DNA of 64,000 nucleotides from Cotesia glomerata (Eukaryota > Arthropoda > Insecta > Hymenoptera > Braconidae), in NCBI RefSeq assembly GCF_020080835.1, contig NC_058159.1, forward strand, positions 26,632,474-26,696,473, given 5' to 3'. The notes beneath the pieces are model-generated. The model was given only the letters and a program-made list of their open reading frames with translations. It was not told the origin of the DNA and did not search any database. Of this stretch, positions 48,560 through 58,738 are shown piece after piece (the stretch's first letter is position 1; every line of letters begins with the position of its first letter). The position numbers and the translations under genes were made by a program.

Positions 48560-51500
48560 TTAAAATTATTTAATTTGCCATGTTCAAAAAATTACCAAAT
48601 ATTTTTTACGGTTGTAAATATTTGGTATATATGATCTTTGGTTGTTTTTAATGATGTCGACTTGAATGCGCATTTACAATTTATTTTCTAATGCAATATC
48701 TCAGTAATTTTTTACTGCCTTTTTTTCTCTTTTTCAAGTATGTTTTTTAATATTCCTTTTTATAAGTTTAAGATTTTGTAATTCCCGTGATTTTAAGTTT
48801 CATCATTTACTTTAATTTGATAGTTATTGACAAGTTTAATGTCACATAAATTACACTGAGAAAAAAAAATACTTTGATTAAGAAAATTTTCTTGATACAA
48901 GAATTCATGTTCTTGAAAATTTTTAAGGATTTATATTCTTAGCTCAAGAACTTGTGGAATTGATTGAAATAATTTTTACTTAATTTAAATAAAGCTTTTC
49001 TCTTGTTAATCTATTATTCAAAGATAAATATTGATGCTCTTCTCTTCAGAAATTAATAATTAATAATAATAGAATATTTGATCATCATTGAATTTCTTGA
49101 ACGAAGAAATTGTTAATTGAGTAAAAGTATTTTTTTTTTCTCAGTGTACCAAATGTTTTTTTTAGTAATTTCAACGTTCGATAAATTTTTTAACATTATT
49201 TTGAAAGTCTATAAATCTATCAATTGATCTGAATTTTTTTCTCATCTGAATTTTTTTTTTTTTTTTTTAATTCATATATCTAAAGTTAAATTTTTTTAAA
49301 TCGTGTCAAATTTTACTGAATGCTTTTTCGGTAGAGTTTTAAAATATTTTGCCATTATTATTTTAAAAATTTTTAAGTCTATTAGTTGATTTGAATTCTT
49401 AAAAGTTTCTTTCATTTTGTTGATGATCAAATTTTTCTATGGGATGTTCAGAAATTTACCGAAGACTTTTTTGGAAAATTAATTTTCGGTAAATTTTTAA
49501 ACATCTTAGAATTAAGATGACAGTATAAAATATTTATACTTAATAAATTAATTAAGAGAAAGAGTCAAAGCTGTTGTGATTTACAATAGTAAGAAAAAAT
49601 ATCATTATCATAATCATTGACTCAAGATTTTAGTACTTTAGTTACCATTATTAAATCAGGATATCAAAATAAGTAATAATCATTTATAAATAAGCAATAT
49701 CAATTACTCATTATCAATATCTTATTTTGTACAAGTATGTAACTTTTTTTTGATAACGATCCATAATCAATAGCATTTAAGATCGAAAAAATCAGAAACA
49801 AAAGAGTTTAGTCCGTGATTAATTTGAAATAGTTTTTTTTTAATCAAGACGTTGATGTTTTAAGAAATGTTCATATTTTTTTAAATATATTATTGGCTAA
49901 ACTCTTTATCAAAATAATTTTTAAAATATGTCCAGTGCATTAAAAAATTGCTCTCTTAAAAGAAATAATTATTTAATGATGGTATAAAATTCATATATAT
50001 TTAAAAAATCATTGTGCTACTAAGTTTAGTAATTGCGTACAAATATGTGCCTTCATTATCAATTCAAAGGTTGATACTCTATCCATCAACAAAAATGGAT
50101 ACGGATACTATTTTTCAAATCCAATTGATAATCGTACTTATTGCCAAAGAAAAATTAGTGATCTGTATCCTAAAATTTATGGCCATAGTAACAAACTTTA
50201 TAAAATACTAATATAATATTTTTTCGGATATATATAGATGTAAGAGTAGAAAAAAAAGTAAAATCTCATATAATATTATTCCGTACGTAATTGAATGTCA
50301 TATGCATTTATTTTTATGTATGTGTATTCCGAATCTCTTTGATTTTTACAGTTGCATTTACTCGCATTTACAATAGATTTTTATAAGATAACTTCTGAAA
50401 GATTTTTAACTGGATCTCATTTTTTACAAGTTTGAACACTTATTAATTTTTTTCTACTCACTTTATTACTGTTATATTATAATAACTGAATTTATTTTTA
50501 AGAGTATTTAATAGAATAAAAAAAATATTATTTTTAATTAAATTATAAAATACAAAGTGCATGATAAATATTTCAACGAATTAATCATTCACTAATAAAA
50601 GTGTTGAGAATTTTTATAATTATAATTATGATTATAATTAAATTATTATTCGAGTATAAAAAGGAAATATCTTTTGAAAGTGAAAATTTAAAAAATTTAT
50701 TGAATTAAATTTATAAATTTATTATTTAAATTTTAAATATGTTAATTATATATTTTGTCGCTGTATTAAATATTCCATTATGATTAAGTGATGGTTGATA
50801 AGTTAAATAATTTATTTCTGATAATCAAAATAAATTGGCCTCAAGATATATAATAGACCCGAAGATTCATGAGCAAAAATAAATTTACGTATTAAAAATT
50901 CTGAGAAAAATAAAAATCTTTTTCTAGAATCAAGTACACAAAAATGGACCTCATTGAATTTTTGAATAAAAACTAAGATAATTTTTTCAATAGAATATTT
51001 ATGGTCAAATATACTATTCTTACTTCCATGTTATTTTACAGTATTATAATAGTGAATGAAACAGCGACAAAATATTTTAGTAAAATTAATAATACATCGA
51101 TAGTGAAATGCGTTGAACGTATAATTCACTACTGATATAATATTGAATGTAATTATTGTTAAGTCGATATTTAAATATATTTATTTGTGTCTAAATAAAT
51201 TTGATATTGACTTTAATGATACTCAGTTAAATAGGAATGGTGTAATTATTGCTGTGACAACATTATGGGAAAAAAGTCTCGACCTTTTTCATAAGCCTGA
51301 TAATTGTAAAATATTATTTTGACTTGAATTTCCATTAATTCTACGTATTGGTAGAATTATTTCGAAGCTTGAAATCAAAATATTATTCGCCTTATTTAAT
51401 TTGTTTTTAAATGAATTTTTAAAAAGATAAATTTTGAAAAAAAATCAATCAATTGTTCATAATTTTAATTTTATTGTTAATTAAATTTTGAGCAAAGATC

Positions 51501-53049
51501 GAATGTATTAATTTTTACTGATTATAAGTTTAACTTTAATTATCAAGCTCAATTTATTTTATTGAAAAAATTAATAATTAATATAAATAAATTAATTAAT
51601 ATTTAATTTTTGTAAGCTCAGGGGAGGACTAGAGTGATACGAGGGCGTGCAATCATTGGAAAGACATAAATGAATTTTTGAAAATATTTTTTATCGTTAC
51701 TAAATTTATGTAACAATAAATTTACATTTAAAAAAATGTTTATTGTTTTATTTATTTATCCTAACTGAGGTATCAATAATCAATAAATAAAATAAATTTT
51801 TTTTGGCAATAACAAAGCTTTTCCGGCTTCAACATGTGAGAATTCTTTCAAAAATAGTCATGCGTATTGCGCAATAGCACACGCAAATGTTGGCAAGCAC
51901 TCGATGGTTTTTTTTAGAACTGTAGGCCAATGTTAGTGTGTATCTGTGTCATTGGGATATCTTCCTTATACGTTTTCTTTTTTTTAATTTAGAGAATAAT
52001 GAATTCAATAAAAAATTTATTTTTAGATAAAATTTAATAATTCTTTAAGTAACTAAATAAATTTAAGTTTTAAATTTACACAAAAATTTATATGAAAAAA
52101 AAATTTTTTTTTTTAAACTGAAAAAAATGCACATTAAAATATTTTGTAAAAGAATTTGGTAATTTTTTAGTTCCATAGTCAAGAATACTTTTATAAAAAT
52201 GATATTCAGAATTTTGTTTAACAATCACTTTTTTTTTTAATGTTAAAAAATATTAATTTTTCAATAAAAAAAATTAATTCTTAAAAAAAATGATAAAAAA
52301 TCAAATTGATTTTTTTGAAAAAAAATTTTTTTTAAATTATTTCTATGATTTTAAATCGAAATAAAATTTTTGTAAACATTAAAAGCTCTAAAAATAATTT
52401 TTCCAAATTTTTATGCCAAAAAAATTAAACAATCACTAAAAATTTACGTAAAGTAAATGACATTAAAGTTAGCAGTCACTTGATAATTTTTAAATTTTAT
52501 TTAATAAGTAAATTTGCTCTGAAAAATTAATTCTAAAAAATTGCATTTTTTATTTATTTAATTTTCTAAATGTCAATTTTTTTCTCATTTTCTTTGACAT
52601 AATTTAATAAATATCTGTTAAATTAATTTTCATTCAATGTAAAGATAAAAAAATTATTAAAATTTTCTACTAAATTTTTATTTTTCGTAAACATTCTCAT
52701 TTTTTCATATTAATTCATTTGTTAAGAAAAACAATCAGATGTCTGCTATTTTTTATCATACAAAATACCCAGTAATAAAAATAAAAAATCTACAAATTTA
52801 CTGCCTACTAATAAAAAAGTAACAACCAACTGAATCGCTAATATATAATCCCTCGTGACATAAAGTTAATGTTGATGATAAAACATTTTTAAAAGTGGGG
52901 ATTCGTACTCGCAACTATCGTAGCACAATGCAATGCACGATATAACATGTAACACGTCGTGATGCGGGTGAAAAGTAGGAGCAAATAGTACAGCCTTAGA
53001 AGAGGAAACCAAACGCGTATCGTCTGTTGTGTAGTCATAGCCAGTCACA
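48560..53049. other. Dark 3' flank and intergenic stretch before MPC2
   Basis: The stretch is A/T-rich. It contains a CACTGAG MITE (48854-49146), long T runs (49130-49140, 49253-49269), and a decayed copy of the TTAGCAGAT-type inverted repeat at about 52463-52640. The first AATAAA after the Dark stop that I noticed is at 48988-48993, inside the MITE. No additional gene is recognised. From about 52860 the composition becomes more balanced toward the MPC2 promoter. Confidence 0.55.
48854..49146. mobile_element. Intact 293-bp CACTGAGAAAAA MITE downstream of Dark
   Basis: The left end is CACTGAGAAAAAAAAATACT and the right end is TTTTTTTTTTCTCAGTG. TA lies outside both ends (48852-48853, 49147-49148). 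The body repeats AAGAAAATTTTCTTGATACAAG-type palindromic words. It is the best-preserved of the CACTGAG copies in the window (others at 16046-16334 and 24631-25629). It carries the AATAAA that could serve the upstream gene. Confidence 0.88.
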
Positions 53050-53249
53050 GTTTAGTTCACTCTGCTGATATACAGTTACGTACAACCAAACAATAAGTAA
53101 GTTACATCCTCGCGTGGATATCAGTTTACGATACAATAAACTCCAAGTCTTGAGTAAATACAGTAGTACACGAGGTTCCAAAGACACGTGATAACACTGT
53201 TACGTATTATCAAAATTAAAAATCTAAACTATTTCAGACACAGAGCATA
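53050..53249 (+). promoter_or_regulatory. Probable 5' untranslated exons of MPC2
   Basis: A consensus donor GTAAGT at 53097-53102 and an acceptor TATTTCAG ending at 53237 fit a non-coding first exon ending at 53096 and a second exon starting at 53238, twelve bases before the ATG. The intron carries a CACGTG E-box at 53185-53190. No TATA box is evident upstream; the transcription start is probably near the CAGTTTAGTTCACTC stretch at about 53047. Confidence 0.5.
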
Positions 53250-55324
53250 ATGACTTCCCTGGTGTATAAAAACTCAATGAAGGCCATCGGGAAATTCGTA
53301 CCCGAAAAATTACAGCCTCTGTGGAATCATCCAGCTGGTAAGTGGTCAATAAACCGCGTAATTAATATTATTTATCTCCATAAACTGCATGAGTATCCTC
53401 AGAACTGACGTCACTCCAAAAGGAGTAAGATAAAGATTTTAAATTCCAGAGATTTAAAGATTTTTTTGCCCGCATTTTATGCAAGTGTTCGTGTTATCGT
53501 TATGCGAAACCTTGCCAATTAGGTCAAGGCTGACGTCATTTCAGTTCCTCTATTCTGACATTCGCATCCAATCTTTTCTAAATTTAATTTTTTTACAATT
53601 TTTTTTATAGAATATTTTCCTGCAAAATGACTTAAAATTTTCTAGCACAAACATATCGTACACGTGTGTTATCGATTGAGTATTTTTCAGGTCCGCAGAC
53701 GATATTTTTCTGGGCGCCAGCATTCAAATGGGTAAATTTATTTTATTTATGTTATTGTTAAATTTATAAGTTTTATTGCGAAAGAATTAAATTAATCTTG
53801 CACGTCATTTTGGCCTACTTTTGTTCGCGTTTATCACGTATTTAAATTACTCAATGACAAGTATAATGATTTTTAATGAAGATATTTTTATTTTTTTTTG
53901 CTCTAATCAGGTCTAAATTCTTCTATAATTAATTTAAATCAGGATGTTATAGACCTAAATTATGTTATGTTTTTTATTTCATTTATTTTAACATGCGACG
54001 TTTCGTCAATTTTATTCTGATATCATTAGGCACCTTAAAATTTTACAATATAAAAATAAGAAAATTAATTTAGCAGATATTTGATAATTTTAAGAATTTT
54101 TCAAACAAATAAATTATGACAAAAAAGTAGAAAAAAAATTGACATGTAGAAATTTTAAAAAATAAGAAATGCAATTTTTTAAAAATAATTTTTTGGAAAA
54201 AATCTATTTGTTAAAAAAAATTAAAAATGGTTAAGTGACTGCTAATTTTAATGTCATTATAAAAACACATTTTAAGGTGCCTGATGATGTCAAAATAAAA
54301 CTGACGAAACGTCGCATGTTAAAGTAAATGAAATAAAAAACATAACATTATTTTGGTCTGCAACATTCTGATATTTTTATTTTTTATTTAATCTTATTTT
54401 ATTTAAATGATTTTGTCATTTTTACAGGGCTTGGTGATAGCAGGTCTTGGAGATTTGCAACGACCGGCAGATAAAATATCAATGAGTCAGTCAGGTGCTC
54501 TTGGAGTTACGGGAATGATATGGACCCGATATTCATTGGCTATCACACCGAAAAATTGGAGTTTGTTCAGTGTTAATCTCTTCGTGGCTTTCACCGCGCT
54601 TTACCAAGTTGCTAGAGCTTTTAAGTAAGTATATTTTTTATAGTTTAAAAAAAATTTTTAATTAAAACAAAGTTATATTGATATAAATAAAAAAACTTTT
54701 CTGGATACTATTTTAAATAAATTTAGTTTATTAAATGTTTAGATTTTTCTTTAAAATAATTATAAAAAGTAGAATTAAAAATTTTTATATGTATGTCCTT
54801 CAAAATTAATTTAGCAGATGTTTGATAATTTTTTAAATAAATAAATTGTGGCAAAAAAAAGTAGAATAAAAATTGACATGTAGAAATTTTAAAAAATAAA
54901 AAATGCAATTTTTTAAAAATAATTATTCGGAAAAAATCTATTTGTTAGAAAAAATTAAAAAATGGCTAAACTTCTAACTTTAATGTCATAAATTTTTAAA
55001 ATTAAATATCTATTTAATGAATATTTTTTAATGATAAATTATTTATATAAAATAAAATAAAAACAAACTTCCTGTATCACGATTGTAGACATAATGTCGA
55101 AATTGACCTTTAACCTTGACGTTAGTCTGTTTATAAACGTTTAACTAACGTGGCTTCAAATAATTAAATCCTCACAACAAACGATCCTCTCTATTTATAT
55201 CAATAAAACAATTTTATTTATCAAAATACTAATATCATAAGTAACTTAATGATTAATTAACAATTACAGATACCAGCAAGAGCAGAAATCGAAACCAACA
55301 GAATTACCGGCGATCAAACAATGA
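53250..55324 (+). CDS. Mpc2: Mitochondrial pyruvate carrier 2 (4 coding exons)
   Basis: The exons are 53250-53337, 53691-53731, 54428-54624 and 55270-55324, giving 126 aa, the usual size. The product pairs with MPC1 in the inner mitochondrial membrane to import pyruvate into the matrix. Family hallmarks are the N-terminal PEKLQPLWNHPAGPQTIFFW segment, FFWAPAFKWGLVIAGLGDL (first membrane segment), RPADKIS, the SGALGVTGMIWTRYSLAI segment, PKNWSLFSVN, and a third hydrophobic stretch ending YQVARAFKY. The 17-residue tail is rich in Lys, Gln and Pro. The start is the first ATG after the acceptor. The 41-bp exon 2 is tiny but keeps frame and conserved residues. Intron 2 contains an inverted-repeat element, and closely related short repeats lie on both sides of exon 3. 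AATAAA signals occur at 55442 and 55464, about 120-140 bases after the stop. Confidence 0.96.
53938..54372. mobile_element. Long-TIR element in MPC2 intron 2 with a nested short repeat
   Basis: The arms exceed 100 bases: from about 53938, ATCAGGATGTTATAGACCT, then TTATGTTATGTTTTTTATTT, ACATGCGACGTTTCGTC and TTAGGCACCTTAAAA, mirrored by TTTTAAGGTGCCTGATGATG, GACGAAACGTCGCATGT, AAATAAAAAACATAACAT and GGTCTGCAACATTCTGAT to about 54372. The interior (about 54064-54252) is a copy of the TTAGCAGATATTTGATAATTTT repeat, whose near-identical relative lies at 54802-54990. The exact target duplication is not clear. It is non-coding. Confidence 0.8.
54802..54990. repeat. TTAGCAGAT-type repeat in MPC2 intron 3
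   Basis: This has the same orientation and a very similar sequence to 54064-54252. Shared blocks are TTTAGCAGATRTTTGATAAT, GACATGTAGAAATTTTAAAA, GCAATTTTTTAAAAATAATT and GGAAAAAATCTATTTGTTAG. It appears to belong to the same broad family as the TTAGCCGACAT units at 57135-57675 and the unit at 59041-59230. Confidence 0.75.
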
Positions 55325-56213
55325 TAAATATAAAACAAACATTCCACTAGATAAAATGTTGCAAGTTAGCACCAACAGGTTTCTTTTATACATTGCTCAA
55401 GGGATAGTTAAATCACGATAAAAATAGATAGTTAATTAACAAATAAATATCTTCCGGACGAAAAATAAAGCGACGGCGAGTCTGAGCTGATGACAAAAAA
55501 TAAATACCGATGGAAGATTGTTATATTGTCATAAACGAACCAAATAACTGCGAATGTCAAGAAATAACCAATGATTAACTGTGATACGAGTTAATGGTGC
55601 TCATATCAATAAATAAACTGCTCTATAGTCATGTTATCATCGCAGATAATATTAAATACACTTAATTATAAATATGATCAACTATTTATTAATAAATAAA
55701 AGTAGATAAAATTTCCACAAGTGACAAGGTTAACTAATTATTGAAATAAATTATTCAAATGTTAATTAATTGATAATTATTATGTATGTAAAAATCGATA
55801 AATATTTTAGCTCTTAATATTTGAAAATGTACTTCTTTTCTATTTAAAAATACTGTAATAGATAAATTTACCTAGTGTCAATTTATAGTGAATTTAATTA
55901 TTTATTTATGAATATTATTGTGAATCTAAAAAAATTAATTGACGAAGATATAAGTAAAATTTTTTGATTAATTTCTAGAAAATTGTGTATTGTCGTGATT
56001 TTGAAATTAAAAGTTTGTGATAAATAATCAACAAGTTGAAATGTGTTCATTGATACTATCGAAATTTACGTATAATTACGACCAATAATAAATATTTCTG
56101 AATAATATAAATAAAATTAATTTAATAAACAAAAGAAAATTATTGTTATTAAATTATTTAGTTTAAAACTTATTTTTATTAATAATTTAAGTTATAGAAC
56201 AAAATTTATCTTC
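55325..56213. other. MPC2 3' flank
   Basis: This is A/T-rich sequence with AATAAA signals at 55442-55447 and 55464-55469 likely used by MPC2. Nothing else is recognised. Confidence 0.55.
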
Positions 56214-56436
56214 AGTAAGTTAAAGGGCCCAGTTATCGACATTGACCTAGTTGTTTGACACTTGCAATTTTATAATTAAAAAAATAAAATGTTCTCAAAA
56301 AATCAATTATCTTAAAATTTATAATTCAAAAAATATATTTATTAATTTATTAGAGGTGATTTTTTTTTTTAATTAAAGCAAAATTGCAAGTGTCTATATC
56401 TAGACCAGTGTCAATAACTGGGTCTTTTAACTTACT
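56214..56436. mobile_element. 223-bp inverted-repeat MITE, AGTAAGTTAAA ends
   Basis: The left end AGTAAGTTAAAGGGCCCAGT, followed by TATCGACATTG, is mirrored by AGTGTCAATAACTGGGTCTT and TTAACTTACT on the right with a few mismatches. Inner arms AACACTTGCAATTTT-like and AAAATTGCAAGTGTC also pair. The CCCAATTATTGAC-like core recalls the outer element around Dark intron 3 (42049-43944). It is non-coding. Confidence 0.8.
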
Positions 56437-57134
56437 CAATATCTTTCAGAACAAATTTTTTTTTTTTTTTTTAATTATAATCGATACTGGTAAAAATATT
56501 TATTAAATTTTCATTAAAAAAATGAAATTATTTTAATATGAGTACTCAGTAAAAAATTTTTTTTCATTAACTCACCACTGTCGATAAGTTGATTTGTGAT
56601 TCAGCTGAATCTGGAACAGCATGTTCATCAACCATTGATCCCTTATATATTGGCTGTAATTAAAGTAAAAAAAAAAAAATTATTTTTAAATTTAACACAA
56701 TTAATTTTATTGAATAGATAAAATATTATACCTAGCATATCACCATCAAAATCAATAGAAATCCTTTAATTTTAAAACTCGACTCATATCAATAAAACTC
56801 CCGATTTTATTAATTTTGACAATTATTTACACGAGCATTGAACCTAAATTATCACTTTAACATGAATAAAAAAATTATCTAATACTAAACCAACAAAAAT
56901 TATTTAAATTAATGTCAACATTAAATAATTTATCATTAACAATGGAAAAGTCTAATTACTATACAAAATAAAAATGACTCTTTGTAGTATCCATAAAAAA
57001 TCCTTTAAAAATTCCACGACGGATGAATGAAAGTATCATAATCGTGCTGTTCATTCACCTCAAATATTTACGCGAAGTCGATTATCTTATTTGCAAAGAT
57101 TCGTGATTTATTATGACTTTTTTAATGAAAAATA

Positions 57135-57675
57135 ATTTAGCCGACATCTGAAAATTTTTAGAATTTTTTTATTAAAAAAATTTCATTTTCAAAAAACTTT
57201 AAAAATTATAAATGCAGTTTTTTAAAAATATTATTTCGTTCTAATTTAATAATTAAAAAAAAATTAAAAATGTCGGCTAACTTTATTATTATTTTTTAAT
57301 AAAAATTAATTTAGCCGACATCTAAAAATTTTTAGAATTTTTTTATTAAAAAAATTATTACAAAAAAATTTCATTTTTAAAAAACTTTAAAAACTATAAG
57401 TGCAATTTTTTAAAAATATTATGTAATTCTAATTTAACAATTAAAAAACACTCAAAAAATTAAAAATGTTGGCTAACTTAAGTATTTATAATAATAAAAT
57501 TAGCCGACATTTTGGATTTTTTTATTTTGCTTAATTTATTAAATTATAACTTAAAACTATTTTTCAAAAATTGCACTTTTAGTTTTTGAAGTCTTTTACA
57601 AATGAAAAAATTTTTTTGTAATAAAATAATTCTTTAATAAAAAAAATCATAAAATTGTTTAGATGTCGGCTAACT
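57135..57675. repeat. Three adjacent 150-185-bp inverted-repeat units, TTAGCCGACAT ends
   Basis: The units span about 57135-57282, 57309-57479 and 57499-57675. Each begins TTAGCCGACATYT and ends RATGTYGGCTAACTT, so each is a small foldback. The first two run in the same direction and the third in the opposite direction, judging from the internal block GCAATTTTTTAAAAAT and its inverse. Spacers are only 20-27 bases. The cluster lies 0.6 kb upstream of the SCCPDH TATA box. Confidence 0.85.
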
Positions 57676-58257
57676 TAATTTTCATTAAGTATTTTATTTT
57701 TTTACGTATGAAATATACTTGTCCATAAAAAATATTAATTTCGACCGGTTAATTGAAATAAAACTTGATTTTCAATAATTATTTAGAATTAATAATTATA
57801 AAAAATCTGATAAAACGATGATCTGCCTGTCAGTTCCAAAAATTCAACACCAACGCTATGCATCAGTATCTATCTTGTCGCTATTCTGTACAACCGACAC
57901 GACTAAATATTTTTGTTAATTTATCGAGGCAAAACGAGATTTTGATCTTCGGGAAAAAAAGCCTCACCCGCAAAACGTTTTATTTATTAATATTAATTTA
58001 TATAAGCTCTAAATCCTAATTGTCAGGTATAATTTTACCAAATAAATGATTAATTTTACGTAAAAGCGGGAACGGACATCTTGACTCGGTGACTTGACAT
58101 AAAATAATATGCGTATTTCTCATCAGAGTATATCATTTTCCGTTAAAAGCTTCCGCATTTCGCCACCGCAGCTCTTCCGGCACAAGCGCGCTAAATTCAA
58201 ATTACTGAATCAGCGCCCTCTTTCAAAACTCCTTTTGCAAATCTTCAGTACCGACAA

Positions 58258-58265
58258 TATAAAAG
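58258..58265 (+). promoter_or_regulatory. TATA box of the SCCPDH gene
   Basis: TATAAAAG lies in a less AT-rich patch. Transcription would start around 58288. A non-coding first exon would end at 58393, where a GTAAGT donor follows, and joins the acceptor TTTTAG at 58734, four bases before the start codon. The site is predicted from sequence only. Confidence 0.65.
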
Positions 58266-58738
58266 GCGTAAGCAGACTAGCAGAGTAATAACAATAATAG
58301 TATTGTGTTTTGACAATTGTTAAGATTCTACATCGTATATTTACGGCTTTAAATTTTGAATCGTTCCACGAGAATCATTTTAATTACAACACTGTAAGTA
58401 AAAAAAAATTCTTTCATTTGATTAAAAAAAAAAAAAAATAAAAGTTTTTACTGCTATCATTTTTGTTATGTAAAATTTATTAATTGCTTATCGAACTCAC
58501 AAACCAGAGATACGGCGTAATAAGTAATTAAATTGTTTATTCAAATAAAACGTCGATCTTTGGTCTTATAGAATTATTGTAAATCAAAAGCATGCGAATA
58601 AATTATTAAGAAATAATTAAATATTTTGGAGCATGTAGTTAAAAAAGCAAAATATAAAAATTGAAATCAGTCTGAATAGACCGGTCGGTGGGTATATTTT
58701 GATCACCTGGTTAATTATTTCTGATTTATTTTAGTAAA

